Counted from the first letter of the stretch, positions 26,245 to 38,000 are shown. The stretch: DNA of 64,000 nt from Runella sp. SP2 (GCF_003711225.1 NZ_CP031030.1:6933501-6997500); one strand, 5' to 3'. The notes: generated by a model not told the origin, from the sequence alone. Program-made: numbers and translations.

Positions 26245-26859
26245 ATGAAACGGCTTTTGTTACTTTTCTGGATAATTGTCTTGGCTGAAGTGGGGCAGGC
26301 CCAACAGCGCACTACCGTGTTTTTTGAAGGTTTAGGAACTGGGTTACTTACTTCGGTTGGGGTTGACCAGTTGGTAAAAATCACCCCTTCTTACAAAATA
26401 GCCCTCAATGGAGCGCTTGGATTTTTTCCTCTCAATGGACGAAAAATGTACTCTGTTCCTGTTTCGGGGAGTTTATTGTTAGGAAGAGAATCTCATTTCT
26501 TTGAGCTAGGAATTGGAATGGCATATGCGCAATTTAGACAGCATTGGAAAAACCCAATGATATTGTTGAATGATGCAGGCATGTATCCTACATCAGAGAA
26601 GTATCATGTAAATAAAATCGTAGAACGAGAACAGTATCTCTTCGTTACCACCCGTGTGGGGTATCGTTTTCAAAAGCCAGAAGGTGGATGGTTCTTTAAG
26701 GTTGGCTTTACTCCATTAAGTTCTATTTTTTGGGAAGATAAAAGTATTTACAAGGGAGACAACCCATACCCTTCGATAACACATCGTAAAAGCTGGGGGA
26801 AAATCGACCGCACTTTCTTGTTGTGGGGTGGAGTGGGGGTAGGTTATACATTGAAATAA
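26245..26859 (+). CDS. Secreted hypothetical, probable small outer-membrane barrel
   Basis: 204 residues. Signal peptide KRLLLLFWIIVLAEVGQAQ. The mature part alternates hydrophobic and polar residues in strand-like runs (KIALNGALGFFPLNG, VPVSGSLLLGRESHFFELGIGMAY, QYLFVTTRVGYRF, GGWFFKVGFTPLSSIF) with aromatic belts. It ends FLLWGGVGVGYTLK. This matches the look of an eight-stranded outer-membrane barrel, but no named family is recognised. It lies 15 bp after higA and 12 bp before the next gene, so it is probably co-transcribed with them. Confidence 0.6.
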   Translation: MKRLLLLFWIIVLAEVGQAQQRTTVFFEGLGTGLLTSVGVDQLVKITPSYKIALNGALGFFPLNGRKMYSVPVSGSLLLGRESHFFELGIGMAYAQFRQHWKNPMILLNDAGMYPTSEKYHVNKIVEREQYLFVTTRVGYRFQKPEGGWFFKVGFTPLSSIFWEDKSIYKGDNPYPSITHRKSWGKIDRTFLLWGGVGVGYTLK

Positions 26860-26871
26860 GTGATATAAAAA

Positions 26872-27630
26872 GTGAAAAACACCATAAAAATCGGCCTTTT
26901 AGAGTGCGACCACGTTCGCGATGAATTTCGACACATTGCGGGAGACTATCGAAATATGTTTCCTGCTTTGTTTCTACCCCTTGCTCCCGAATGGGAGTTT
27001 ACCTTTTATGACGTCTCTAACGGGCATTTTCCTGCATCGGTCGATGAGTGCGATGCGTACTTGAGCACAGGTTCTAAGTTTTCGGTTTATGACGATGAGC
27101 CATGGATTCATACCCTAAAAGCATTTGTAGCAGATTTGTACGCGCACCAAAAAATCTACGTAGGCGTTTGTTTTGGACACCAGCTTTTGGCGGAAGCCCT
27201 TGGAGGTAAGGTGCAAAAATCGTCGGTGGGTTGGTGCGTAGGCGTGCATCAGTTTACGGTTTCGGGGGTACAGTTTGCGGTTGACGGGTTACCTTTGGAG
27301 GGAAGTTATCCACAATGGATGCAGCCTTTTCAACAAAACGTCAATTTATTGATGATGTGCCAAGACCAAGTGCAGGTTTTGCCTCCCGACGCGCAGGTAC
27401 TTGCTACTGCTGCCGATTGCCCCGTGGCGATGTTTCAAGTAGGCCAACGGATGCTCGGAGTGCAAGCACATCCCGAATTTACGGTTCCTTACGAAGAAGC
27501 ATTGATGCGGTCGCGGGTGGAGCGAATTGGCGAAACCAAGACCCAACAAGGTTTAGAAAGCTTATCTCAGCCCTTAGATAGTGCCTTGGTGGCGCGTTGG
27601 ATTGTTGAGTTTGTGGCGTCAAGGTTGTAA
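26872..27630 (+). CDS. Class I glutamine amidotransferase-like protein
   Basis: 252-residue stand-alone GATase1 domain, of the GMP-synthase-like/gamma-glutamyl hydrolase group. The catalytic triad is visible: nucleophile cysteine in GVCFGHQLLAEALGG (about 101), and histidine and glutamate in VQAHPEF (about 203-206). It starts with GTG; no in-frame ATG precedes the conserved IKIGLLECDHV. Proteins of this type (YfeJ/GuaA-like) often act on small gamma-glutamyl or amide substrates; the true substrate is unknown. Start is 12 bp after the barrel gene's stop. Confidence 0.85.
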   Translation: MKNTIKIGLLECDHVRDEFRHIAGDYRNMFPALFLPLAPEWEFTFYDVSNGHFPASVDECDAYLSTGSKFSVYDDEPWIHTLKAFVADLYAHQKIYVGVCFGHQLLAEALGGKVQKSSVGWCVGVHQFTVSGVQFAVDGLPLEGSYPQWMQPFQQNVNLLMMCQDQVQVLPPDAQVLATAADCPVAMFQVGQRMLGVQAHPEFTVPYEEALMRSRVERIGETKTQQGLESLSQPLDSALVARWIVEFVASRL

Positions 27631-27635
27631 AAAAA

Positions 27636-27647
27636 GCGCGAAAGCGC
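27636..27647. other. GCGC-GAAA-GCGC mini-hairpin
   Basis: A 4-bp stem closed by a GAAA tetraloop, five bases after the amidotransferase stop codon. No T-run follows, so it may stabilise the mRNA end or be chance. Confidence 0.25.
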
Positions 27648-27685
27648 GTTATTTGCCGCTTCAATTGGTCATAACACCCCACTAC

Positions 27686-28288
27686 ATGGTTTTTGCGCAA
27701 TTTCAAGTCAGCGAGCTGGCAGAGTTTCTCAAGTACGGTATTTCAGGATTGAGCGCGATTGCGTTTATTTTATCGTTTTTTTTGCTCAATCGTGAAAGTA
27801 GCCGTCCCAAGCCGCGCCCCGAAATGCTACGTTCGATTCGGATGTTTATGGGACTGACGTTGGTGCTGGGACTGGTGTCGGGCGTTGCGGCCATTATGAA
27901 TCCCGAAAGTTCGTCCAAACCAGAAAAAACAAAAACGACGACAACACCGACGAAAAAAGCCTCATTGATTAGTAAAATAACTAGCCCACGAAAGGAGTGG
28001 GTCGTTGAGATTTTTTATGATGCAGGAGCGAAACCATTGGCCGATCAACTGGCTGAGGAGTTGGCCGCTTATAAAGACTATGGGGTGAAAACAACGCAGT
28101 TGTCGTCATCACGAAAAAAAGAATTAAAAATAAACCGTAGTCAAATTCGTTACGAACTCGTTGAAAAAGAGACGGCTACGCAGTTGCAAAAACGTTTGGC
28201 TAAAATACTTCCCCAAGACGTAAGCCTCAGTCTAAAACAGATTACTTCATCATCGCCCGATTATTTGAGCATCTTTGTATGCGATTAA
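27686..28288 (+). CDS. Membrane-anchored hypothetical protein
   Basis: 200 residues. The frame is open back to 27581, overlapping the amidotransferase, but the ATG at 27686 fits the gap and gives the N-terminal FAQFQVSELAEFLKYG. Two membrane helices (about residues 18-35, AIAFILSFFLL, and about 52-72, LTLVLGLVSGVAAIM) flank a short basic loop with RPKPRPE. A Lys/Thr-rich linker (TKTTTTPTKKA) follows, then a soluble C-terminal domain (about 105-200) with WVVEIFYDAGAKPLADQLAEEL. That domain has an alternating alpha/beta pattern possibly of SPOR-like or ferredoxin-like type. Function unknown. Confidence 0.55.
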   Translation: MVFAQFQVSELAEFLKYGISGLSAIAFILSFFLLNRESSRPKPRPEMLRSIRMFMGLTLVLGLVSGVAAIMNPESSSKPEKTKTTTTPTKKASLISKITSPRKEWVVEIFYDAGAKPLADQLAEELAAYKDYGVKTTQLSSSRKKELKINRSQIRYELVEKETATQLQKRLAKILPQDVSLSLKQITSSSPDYLSIFVCD

Positions 28289-28377
28289 TGCGCAGAGAAC
28301 GTTAAAAAGACCAACCGTTTGACTTTGTAGAAAAAACAGGTTGTTTGATTCGTAAAACTTTTAATTTTTATACACCC

Positions 28378-29157
28378 ATGATGAAAAAAACGCTCCTTAC
28401 TGCGTCGCTCGTCGCTTGTGCTGCTGCTGCTTTTGCACAAGGTTATCCAAGTACTCCTCCTGCGGTTTCGCCTATGCCGATGAAACCCGAAATGACCGAA
28501 ATTTGGGAGCCTGAAGTTGCTACTGTTACTCCAGGCGCAAAAGCAGGAGATGCACCTTCGGATGCTATCATCCTTTTTAATGGTAAAGACCTCTCTCAGT
28601 GGGTATCTGCCAAAGATGGCGGACCTGCTCCTTGGAAAATTGTCAATGGCGATTATCTCGAAGTAGTGCCTAAAAGTGGTGACATCAAAACTAAAATGAA
28701 ATTTGGTGATTGCCAGTTACACCTTGAGTTTAGCGCTCCTGATAAAGTAGAAGGAGTTGGCCAAGGCCGTGGAAACAGCGGGGTTTTCTTCCAAGACCGT
28801 TATGAGTTGCAAATTTTGGATTCATACCAAAACCGTACGTACCGCAACGGACAAGCAGGAAGTATTTACAAAGACCACGCGCCGCTCGTAAATCCAATGC
28901 GTAGCCCGTCGGATTGGAACGTATATGATGTGGTATATACAGCACCGCGTTTCAAGCCTGATGGCCGTTTGGATGCACCTGCTCGTATCACTGTATTTTT
29001 GAATGGTGTGTTAGTACAAAATAATACCACCATCAACGGTTTGACGCTTTACATTGGCCTTCACCACTACCCAGAGGCGCATGGTGAAGATGTGATTCAC
29101 CTCCAAGATCACAATAACGCGACTCAGTTCCGTAATATCTGGATTCGCAGACTGTAA
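28378..29157 (+). CDS. DUF1080 family secreted protein (3-keto-disaccharide hydrolase-like)
   Basis: 259 residues. Signal peptide KKTLLTASLVACAAAAFAQ (start at the first of two ATGs). A proline-rich spacer is followed by the DUF1080 domain: IILFNGKDLSQW (about 62-73), W-K-I-V-NGDYLEV, KMKFGDCQLHLEFSAP, and the hallmark GRGNSGVFFQDRYELQILDS (about 137-156), ending with QFRNIWIRRL. The fold is a concanavalin-like jelly roll. Family members bind or hydrolyse 3-keto-glucosides or other glycans. The GH30 gene is 91 bp downstream past a terminator, so they are likely separate transcripts with related roles. Confidence 0.88.
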   Translation: MMKKTLLTASLVACAAAAFAQGYPSTPPAVSPMPMKPEMTEIWEPEVATVTPGAKAGDAPSDAIILFNGKDLSQWVSAKDGGPAPWKIVNGDYLEVVPKSGDIKTKMKFGDCQLHLEFSAPDKVEGVGQGRGNSGVFFQDRYELQILDSYQNRTYRNGQAGSIYKDHAPLVNPMRSPSDWNVYDVVYTAPRFKPDGRLDAPARITVFLNGVLVQNNTTINGLTLYIGLHHYPEAHGEDVIHLQDHNNATQFRNIWIRRL

Positions 29158-29180
29158 TCGTTACAAAAAAATACCTATGC

Positions 29181-29212
29181 AGCCCCGAAAAACGCATTTT
29201 TCGGGGCTGTCT
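29181..29212 (+). terminator. Terminator of the DUF1080 gene
   Basis: Stem AGCCCCGAAAAA / TTTTTCGGGGCT with a 4-base loop, 23 bases after the stop codon. A short T-containing run follows. Confidence 0.75.
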
Positions 29213-29248
29213 TGTTTCATAACCTATCAATTTTAACCAATTATCATA

Positions 29249-30625
29249 ATGAAGAAAATTCAGGGTATTGTCCTGTTGTTGTGTGCACTAACTAGCCAAG
29301 CCCAACAAGCGGAACTTTGGCTTACAAAAGCAGATAAATCGGTTCTTTTTCAAAAACAACCCGAGAAGTTGTCGTTTGGTACAACGACTAACACGCTTCC
29401 CAGTATTTACGTTGATGACACCAAGACGTTTCAAAAAATGGACGGCTTTGGATATACGCTTACGGGTGGTAGTGCGCAGTTGTTGGCAGCAATGAAGCCT
29501 ACTGAACGTGCAAAATTGTTGAGAGAAATTTTTGCCACAGATCAAAACAACATTGGCGTAAGCTATTTACGCATTAGTATTGGAGCATCCGATTTGAGTG
29601 ACCATGTGTTTACGTACAACGATTTACCCGCGGACCAAACCGACCTCACACTGGCAAAGTTTACGTTGGCAGAAGAAAAAAAAGAACTGATTCCTGTGTT
29701 GAAAGAGATACTTGCAATAGCACCCTCGCTCAAAATTCTTGGTTCGCCTTGGACGCCACCCGCTTGGATGAAGACCAATGCCGCCTCGAAAGGAGGGAGT
29801 TTGAAGCCTGAATTTTATGATGTATATGCCCGCTATTTGGTAAAATATATCCAAGAAATGCAAAAAGAAGGGATTCGAATAGACGCCATGACGGTGCAAA
29901 ATGAACCCCTCCACCCAGGCAACAATCCAAGCCTATTGATGCCGCAGGATGAGCAAGCTGCTTTTATCAAAAAAAGTTTGGGGCCAGTCTTTAAAAAAGC
30001 TAAAATCAACACAAAAATCTTGATTTACGACCACAACGCCGATCGCCCTGATTACCCCATTAGTATTTTAAATGATTCAGAAGCACGCCAGTACATTGAT
30101 GGTTCAGCGTTTCATTTGTACGGGGGAAACATTGAAAATTTACGTGATGTGCACGAAGCTCACCCCGATAAAAACCTGTATTTTACAGAACAATGGATAG
30201 GCGCACCTGCTAATTTTGGAGGTGATTTGATGTGGCATGTTAAAAACTTGGTCATTGGCGCTTCTCGCAACTGGTGTAAAACAGTGTTAGAGTGGAATTT
30301 AGCGGCTGACCCACAGCAAAAACCCTATACCGAAGGTGGTTGTACTGCTTGTTTGGGCGCCCTTACTATTGGTGAAACAATTGTTCGTAATCCTGCTTAC
30401 TATATCATTGCGCACGCATCAAAATTTGTTCGGCCCAATTCTGTGCGTATAGCATCAAACGTCACAATGGGGTTATCAAATGTCGCATTCATGACACCAA
30501 ATGGAAAGACGGTGCTGATTGTTATCAATGAAAACGACAAACAAATAACGTTTAATGTGCGTTATAAAAACAAGCAAATAATGCCTACAATTGAAGGTAA
30601 ATCTGTAATTACATTTGTTTGGTAA
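29249..30625 (+). CDS. Glycoside hydrolase family 30 (glucosylceramidase-like)
   Basis: 458-residue secreted glycosidase. Signal peptide KKIQGIVLLLCALTSQAQ. The GH30 (beta/alpha)8 fold begins with the typical FQKMDGFGYTLTGG (about 67-80); LKILGSPWTPPAWMKTN (about 160-176) is the family signature. The acid/base glutamate lies in VQNEPLH (about 218) and the nucleophile glutamate in YFTEQWIG (about 313). The C-terminal beta domain ends with TIEGKSVITFVW. Likely a beta-glucosidase, glucosylceramidase or beta-1,6-glucanase; the substrate cannot be chosen from sequence. Confidence 0.92.
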   Translation: MKKIQGIVLLLCALTSQAQQAELWLTKADKSVLFQKQPEKLSFGTTTNTLPSIYVDDTKTFQKMDGFGYTLTGGSAQLLAAMKPTERAKLLREIFATDQNNIGVSYLRISIGASDLSDHVFTYNDLPADQTDLTLAKFTLAEEKKELIPVLKEILAIAPSLKILGSPWTPPAWMKTNAASKGGSLKPEFYDVYARYLVKYIQEMQKEGIRIDAMTVQNEPLHPGNNPSLLMPQDEQAAFIKKSLGPVFKKAKINTKILIYDHNADRPDYPISILNDSEARQYIDGSAFHLYGGNIENLRDVHEAHPDKNLYFTEQWIGAPANFGGDLMWHVKNLVIGASRNWCKTVLEWNLAADPQQKPYTEGGCTACLGALTIGETIVRNPAYYIIAHASKFVRPNSVRIASNVTMGLSNVAFMTPNGKTVLIVINENDKQITFNVRYKNKQIMPTIEGKSVITFVW

Positions 30626-30631
30626 TCAATT

Positions 30632-30679
30632 ATATATCAATAGATAAATAATCATTAAGTTTTTTATTTATTGATATAT
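30632..30679. terminator. AT-rich convergent terminator
   Basis: Near-perfect inverted repeat ATATATCAATAGATAAATAA against TTTTTTATTTATTGATATAT, between the GH30 gene (+) and the AraC-family gene (-). Weak in G+C but flanked by A/T runs on both sides. Confidence 0.5.
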
Positions 30680-30698
30680 TTTGTATGATATTTTTATT

Positions 30699-31730
30699 TT
30701 AATTTGTCGTGTATTTGCTCGGAATTTCACCAAAATGTTGTTTAAATATTCGAGAAAAGTATGATAAATTTTTGTACCCAAGTTTGTGGGCAATTTCAGA
30801 TATACTTAGCTTATTATCTAGTAATAATTGACGAGAAAGTTCCATTTTATAGTTTAAGAAATATTGATACACACTTTCACCATATATTTTTTTAAACATA
30901 TTTTTAAATTTTGTGGATGACATAGCTGCTTCATTTGCCAGTATTTGAATGGTAGGAGGCTGTTTTATGTCATGTAAAAGTAGCTTCTCAGCCTTTGCAA
31001 TAGCTTCAATGTCTCCTTGTTTGAAATGATACTTAATGGTACTAACCTTATTCTGATTTAACTGCTCAAAAATAATTCTAAGTGTGGCATATATATTTTC
31101 TTGAAAAGCCATTATGTCTATCAATGATTCCATGCAATTGGAATTGATATCCTCAAACAATTGCCTCAATCGGGTACTGACTGATTCATAGATTAGGTAG
31201 GATGTTTCAGAATTTGCCAGCTGCTTGAGATATGAACCTGATGGTGAATTTGCTGTAAGGGTTTTGAGGATTTTGGTAGGGATAAAAACGCTTAACTCTT
31301 TGATAATGTTTTGTTTGTGGGTTTGAATGCTGTAGCTTTTGTCATCGGTATTTAAGGAGGTAATAATCCAATCACCTTTTTTACGATGATTGCTTTTGCC
31401 ACTACGAACCTCTACAAAATCATTTTTTGAAGAGAAATAGCGTAAAATAAGATACTGATTTGTTGGAATTGAAATATACCTAATTTGAGTGTTTATTGTA
31501 AAATGATAGTTTGTTTTATAAATAAAAAGCTCTTGATCTTCCTTACTCATGTTAAATAAAGGTAGCTGTAGTGTCGTAAATTCTACAGTTACTTTTTTAT
31601 TTGTATCCTCAACTAAGTACAAAAAATGCGACCCTTTGTCAATTATTTGAGGTGCTTGGGATTTGAAAAGTAATTTGTGAAAGTCTTCAGTAAATGGTCC
31701 GTTTGGAACGTTTAAAGTTGTGAATTTCAT
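30699..31730 (-). CDS. AraC-family transcriptional regulator
   Basis: 343 residues. The C-terminal hundred residues form the double helix-turn-helix of AraC regulators: LANEAAMSSTKFKNMFKKIY (first HTH, about 262-281) and ISEIAHKLGYKNLSYFSRIF (about 310-329), ending HFGEIPSKY. The N-terminal about 230 residues are not a recognisable ligand-binding cupin, and no PF-type sensor is evident. It is transcribed divergently from the giant repeat-protein gene, so control of that gene or of itself is the likely role. The gene is markedly AT-rich. Confidence 0.85.
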   Translation of the reverse strand: MKFTTLNVPNGPFTEDFHKLLFKSQAPQIIDKGSHFLYLVEDTNKKVTVEFTTLQLPLFNMSKEDQELFIYKTNYHFTINTQIRYISIPTNQYLILRYFSSKNDFVEVRSGKSNHRKKGDWIITSLNTDDKSYSIQTHKQNIIKELSVFIPTKILKTLTANSPSGSYLKQLANSETSYLIYESVSTRLRQLFEDINSNCMESLIDIMAFQENIYATLRIIFEQLNQNKVSTIKYHFKQGDIEAIAKAEKLLLHDIKQPPTIQILANEAAMSSTKFKNMFKKIYGESVYQYFLNYKMELSRQLLLDNKLSISEIAHKLGYKNLSYFSRIFKQHFGEIPSKYTTN

Positions 31731-32037
31731 TTGTGTGAAATGTTGTAGTTGAAAAGGGTTTAAATTTGTGGAATATAATTTTTGTAAATAATATTAAAGG
31801 TATATTGTTTTACATGTAATGTTTAATATTCCTGCAAATTGTTTGTAATTATAAGTAAATATTTGGTATTTATTAATGAGGCATAAAATTTGAAAGATTG
31901 AAAAGTATGAACTTTATTTTAATTCAGTGCCATAATGGGACAACTTATTAGTCTAATTAGACACATTTTAAGAGATTTTTTATGTTTTGGTATCGGTTTT
32001 GTTATGGAATAAAAACAACAAAACACTATCCTCTACA
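31731..32037. other. Divergent regulatory region with a 12-bp palindrome
   Basis: 307 very AT-rich bases between the AraC gene and the repeat-protein gene. No gene. A perfect palindrome GTCTAATTAGAC (31951-31962) lies about 75 bases upstream of the repeat-protein start and could be an operator. Confidence 0.45.
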
Positions 32038-35000
32038 ATGAAATCTTTTACGATACCATTTATTTGCAAAACGGTAGGGTTTATGCTCTTCTTTGGGTTT
32101 TGGGTGAACATTGCCCACAGCCAAGTGACACTTTCGCTTGATTATAAAGCCAAAGCTGGCACCCCAGACACTGTCTTATCGGGTCAATTCTGGACCATGC
32201 AGCTCGATTACTCTATTTCAAGTACCACAGCTCCTAACGTTTCGGGGGTAAAAATAGAAGTGGCTGTCCCCGACTTTATCAATAGCATGGAGGGATTGTC
32301 AGGAACTACACAAGCACCCCTTGCCAATTTTTCTTTCAATAATACGCCTGGAGCCAAAAAACTCACCATTACTTTTGTAAATCCAGTCCCTACCGGTTCT
32401 ACAGGGGTGTTGGAATTCAGGATGCGTAGCACCAATGGTGCCACGCCCAACAACACCACCATCGAATCATGTGCTACCTTGACCGATGCCGCCGCCAACA
32501 CCTCTGGCACTAAGTGCCATGAAATGGTAATCAAGGCCGTGGCTAATTTGTGTGGTTCTAAAACCCTGAAAGGTGGAGGAGCCGTTGGTGTGCCTACGAC
32601 TTATCGTATTGGTCTGACCTATGGTACCTCCAATATATTTGAAGTGTTTCTGGGTAGCTTAAACGTCTCCAATATTTTGGTGAGCGATACCCTACCCACG
32701 GGAGCTACCTATGTGAGTGCCAAGGTAGTTGATGGATTTGGTTCTACAGTGCCGAGCACCATCACCCAAACTGGGAATGTCGTAACGACTACCTTTCCAG
32801 ATTACGTGATTAATAACATCAATAACTCTGCAAACATTAAATTTTTAGAGATTACTGTCAAATTCGACTCGCCTACCTTTAATGTAGGAGATATAGTGAC
32901 CAATAAGGCATCGATTACCTTCACGCCGCTGGGAGGTAATCCCGTCACACTCATTAATGGTTCAACTAATTCAGTTTGTACGAGCGATTTGATAGAGACC
33001 ACCACTTTAGTGGCGGCTGTTACTAATGCTACTTTATTCAAATCAAGAGTTGGCGCTAGTACTGTAAACTCAGGTGCAGATGTGGCTTATGATTTTGGTT
33101 TTGCCAATACGGGTAACGTACCCTTGGAGAATGTGGAGATTATAGATACCATCCCCGCACACCTGACTTACAGTGCGATGAGAATGGATGCCTATGGCTC
33201 TGCCATTACTGCCCTACAATATCAGACAAACCTGAATTCGACCTGGACTAACTGGGTGGTGACGAATGCACAGAACACTCCGCCGCCACCCTTAGCTGCG
33301 GGAGAGAGATTAACGGCTATCAAGTTTATTTTGGCCAATCCTTTTGAGGCTAATGCGACTATCACTGGGACTAATCTAATGGTATTTACGACCGACATCG
33401 TAACGACCCCGACTATAGTTACTAACTGTATAGATTGGACTAGTACTACGGCCAACTTGCCTGCTAATCGACGCGCTTGTGCAGCTTCCTATACTATTAA
33501 TCCCCCTTCTCCTACTGCCAAAGCAAATTATAGCTCAAGTCACTCTCCAGGCTGCGCTACCTATTCTTTAAATCAAGAAATTACATTTACTGGTTCTCTC
33601 ACTGCCGAAGTAGGCTATGCCAATTTAGAAAATCCAGTGGTGGCCTTTTATACCTTGGATGGCGCAAAGTACGTCCCCAATTCTGAAGTATTTAATGCGA
33701 GTACTTCCGGAATCACCACCCCTCCCACATTGACAGTTATGCCTGGTCATGCCACGTTCAGTGGGCAATCTTACACCCTGTATCGCTGGACTTTTCCAAC
33801 GGGTACTGTTTTACCAACCCAAAAATCCTTTTTAGTTTCCGTAAAAGTGAAGCTGACCAACGCTTTGCCTGGCGGCAGTGGTGTTAATGTTTGGTTTGTG
33901 GCTGATGGCTCCAACGTGAGCGACTACGCACCTTTTAATAGTGGTGTTGTTAGTTTTACTGATAAAAAAGATTGGAACTTGGACAATGATACTACCCAAG
34001 TTTTCAATGTGGCACCTACGTCGTTTTCATCTTGTCCCCTTGTTGTAACTTCGGTAGCCGAAATGGAATCCATCAAATGGGTAAAAGGTTTGTGCGATAC
34101 CACCTATTCACGTTTCCCTGCTTTTGGTCAGACGGTGCCAGGAGGTAATGCCGATTATCGTTTGATTGTTAAAAACAAGGGAAATGTTGTCATGAAGGAT
34201 ATTAAAATTGTTGATATACTTCCCTTTATTGGAGATAGAGGAGTGATAGATCCCCAAACCCGTAATTCGGCTTGGCGTCCCAATCTGGCTGATCCCATTG
34301 TGGCGCCATCAGGTATTACTGTGTATTATACTACTGTAGGAAATCCCTGCCGAGATGAAGTAAAACAACCCTCAGCTCCTTCGCCTTTCCCTACGGGTTG
34401 TGTGCCACCTAATTGGACGACAACACCCCCGTCAGACATTACCAAAGTGCAGGCTGTCAAGATTGATTTTGGAACAAAACAATTAGCGGGCGGAGACTCA
34501 CTGGTGTTTAATTGGCCAATGCGCGCTCCAGTAAATTCACCAACCAACGACGAAATTGCTTGGAATTCTTTTGGTTTTGTCGCTACTCGTACGGACAATA
34601 ATCAGGCACTTTTGGCAGCAGAACCACCCAAGGTTGGTATTAAAGTAAAACCAGGGTCACCCGCTTTTTATGGAGACAGAGTCTGGTTTGATACCAACAA
34701 AAACGGTATTCAAGATGCTGGAGAAGGAGGAGTGGACGGGATTAAAGTGAAGTTGTTTTCTCCCAAAGTAGCAGGAAGTCAAACCCCCGCTACCGACTCT
34801 TTAATTAATTTTACGATTACAGGAAACGGAGGTTTATACAAATTCTCAAACCTCCCTCCTGGTGATTATTATGCTGTATTTTGTTTACCAACTGGCTACA
34901 GTATTTCACCAAAAAATGCTGCTGGAAGTACTTTGGACAATGACTCAGATGGAACTCAGACAACTTACGATGGGGGATTAGCTACAATTGTCGCTACCAC

Positions 35001-38000
35001 TAATCTAGTAGCGGATGAGGAGGATTATTCGTGGGATCAAGGTATTTTCTGTGATTTTACCCCTGCGGTTACGGGAGTGCAATCCGTATCTTTGAATAGT
35101 TCAGTAACATTGACTGCTAGTGGAGGTACGACATACCTGTGGTCGGGGCCAAATGGCTTTAGTGCTACCACGGCAGCCATTACAATCAATCCAGTAACAC
35201 CAGCAGATACGGGGACTTATGTTGTAAATATTGAAGTGGGAGCTTGTCGGGCGAGTTTGACAACAGGTATTAAAATAGCTGTTTGTACTAAACCTTTAGC
35301 ACTAGCAACGCCGAAAGTACAAACGATTTGCGTTGGCGGTGCAGCAACGGCTTTCACAGTAACCCCAAGTACAGACGTGGAATACAAGTGGTATGGCCCA
35401 TTGGCAGACACGACAAGCAGCTTGGGTACGGCAGTGAGTGGCGCGACGAGTGCAACCTTCATACCGAGTGGCGCAGCGTTAACCACGGCAGGTACGAAAT
35501 ATTATGCGGTAGTGGTAAATACGACAGGTGATGTGAATTGTGCGGATACGGCCTATGTTCAATTAATTGTGAATGCCAAGCCAGTAATTGCTGATGGAAG
35601 TGCCACAATATGCGCGGGTGAGTCAGTTGATTTGACTTCTAAGATTACAAATTACAGTACTTATTTGAGCCCCGTGTGGACAATAGGAACAGCAAATGGC
35701 ACGGCCGTAGCAACGCCAACTTCAGTAAAACCAACGGGAACAACGACGTATGTGTTGGTAGCTCAAAACGCAGCTGGTTGCAAAGATACAGCGAATGTGG
35801 TAGTGACGGTGAATGCCAAACCAAATGCAGGCAAAGACACGACCTTGGCTTGTGTGAATGCGACAAATAATACTTTGGCAACAAGTTATACTTTAGTGCC
35901 AAGCCCAACGGAGGGGACGTGGTCACAATTGGGCACGACTCCAGCGACGGCGACAATTTCTGGGAATAATGTAACAGGAATGACGGTCACGGGCACATAT
36001 CAGTTTATTTACACAACGGCGGTAGGTTGCAAAGACACGGTAGCAGTAACAGTAGCACCGTGCGCAGGTTGTGTGAAACCAAATGCAGGTGCTGATGCAG
36101 CGAATGTATGCCAACCAACGAGTACGGCGAAGCTGACGGCAGTGACGACAGGAGGCACGTGGGCACCGATTGGTAGTCCCGCCAATCCAAGCGCAGCGAC
36201 GATAGACGCCAATGGCAATATCAGCGGTTTGAATGCAGCGGGCACGTATAAGTTTGTCTATTCGGTAACGAGTGGTGGTCAAACGTGTACGGACACGGCG
36301 CAAGTGATTGTCCTTGCCAAGCCAGTGATAGCCGACGGCAGTGCGACGATTTGCGCAGGTGAATCAGTGGATTTGACCTCAAAAATCACGAATTACGATA
36401 CCTACTTGAGCCCCGTGTGGACAGTAGGTACAGCGAATGGCACGGTAGTGGCAACGCCAAGTTCAGTAAAACCAATAGGCACAACGACGTATGTGCTGGT
36501 CGCTCAAAACGCAGCAGGTTGCAAAGACACGGCGAATGTGGTAGTGACGGTGAATGTCAAACTAAATGCAGGCAAAGATACGACCTTGGCTTGTGTGAAT
36601 GCAGCGACAAATACTTTGGCAACAAGTTATACCTTAGTACCAAACCCCGCAGGAGGAAGTTGGACACAATTAGGGACAACACCAACGACGGCGACTATTT
36701 CTGGCAACAACGTAACGGGTATGAGTGTGGCAGGAACTTACCAGTTTATTTACACAACAACGGCAGGTTGCAAAGACACGGTAGCAGTAACAGTAGCACC
36801 GTGCGCAGGTTGTGTGAAACCAAATGCAGGTGCTGATGCAGCGAATGTATGCCAACCAACGAGTACGGCGAAGCTGACGGCAGTGACGACAGGAGGCACG
36901 TGGGCACCGATTGGTAGTCCCGCCAATCCAAGCGCAGCAACGATAGACGCCAATGGCAATATCAGCGGTTTGAATGCAGCGGGCACGTATAAGTTTGTCT
37001 ATTCGGTAACGAGCGGTGGTCAAACGTGTACGGACACGGCGCAAGTGACTGTACTTGCCAAGCCAGTAATTGCCGACGGTTCTGCGACGATTTGCGCAGG
37101 CGAGTCAGTGGATTTGACGTCTAAGATTACCAATTACAATACGTATTTGAGTCCAGTGTGGACAATAGGAACAGCAAATGGCACGGCCGTAGCAACGCCA
37201 AATTCAGTAAAACCAACTGGCACAACGACTTACGTATTGGTGGCACAAAATGCAGCAGGTTGCAAAGACACGGCGAATGTGGTAGTAACGGTGAATGTCA
37301 AACCAAGCGCGGGTAAAGACACGACCTTGGCGTGTGTGAATGCGGCGACAAATACTTTGGCAACAAGTTATACTTTAGTGCCAAGCCCCGCAGGAGGAAG
37401 CTGGTCACAGTTGGGGACAACACCAACGACGGCGGCGATTTCTGGTAACAACGTGACGGGTATGAGTGTGGCAGGAACTTACCAGTTTATTTACACGACG
37501 ACCGCAGGTTGCAAAGACACGGTAGCAGTAACAGTAGCACCTTGTGCAGGTTGTGTGAAACCAAATGCAGGCCCAGATGCAGCGAATGTATGTCAACCGA
37601 CAAGTACGGCGAAATTGACGGCAGTGACGGCAGGTGGCACATGGGCACCGATTGGTAGTCCCGCCAATCCAAGCGCAGCGACGATAGACGCCAATGGCAA
37701 TATCAGCGGTTTGAATGCCGCAGGCACGTATAAGTTTGTCTATTCGGTGATGAGCGGTGGTCAAACGTGTACAGACACAGCGCAAGTGGTGGTTTTGGCC
37801 AAGCCAGTAATTGCCGACGGCAGTACCACGATTTGCGCAGGTGAGTTGGTAGATTTGACGTCGAAGATTACGAATTACGATACTTATTTAAGTCCAGTGT
37901 GGACAGTGGGCACGGCAAATGGCCCGGTAGTAGCCGCACCAAAAACGGTAAAACCAACGGGCACGACGACGTATGTGTTGGTCGCTCAAAACGCAGCAGG

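Noticed and set aside
27581-27685. Start of the membrane-anchored hypothetical inside the amidotransferase gene
   Set aside because: The added residues are out-of-frame translation of the amidotransferase; the ATG at 27686 gives a sensible membrane protein.
35923-37785. Series of long arginine/cysteine-rich frames on the minus strand, repeated at 741-bp spacing
   Set aside because: They are opposite-strand shadows of the tandem repeats in the giant repeat-protein gene and have no promoter, signal or recognisable domain.
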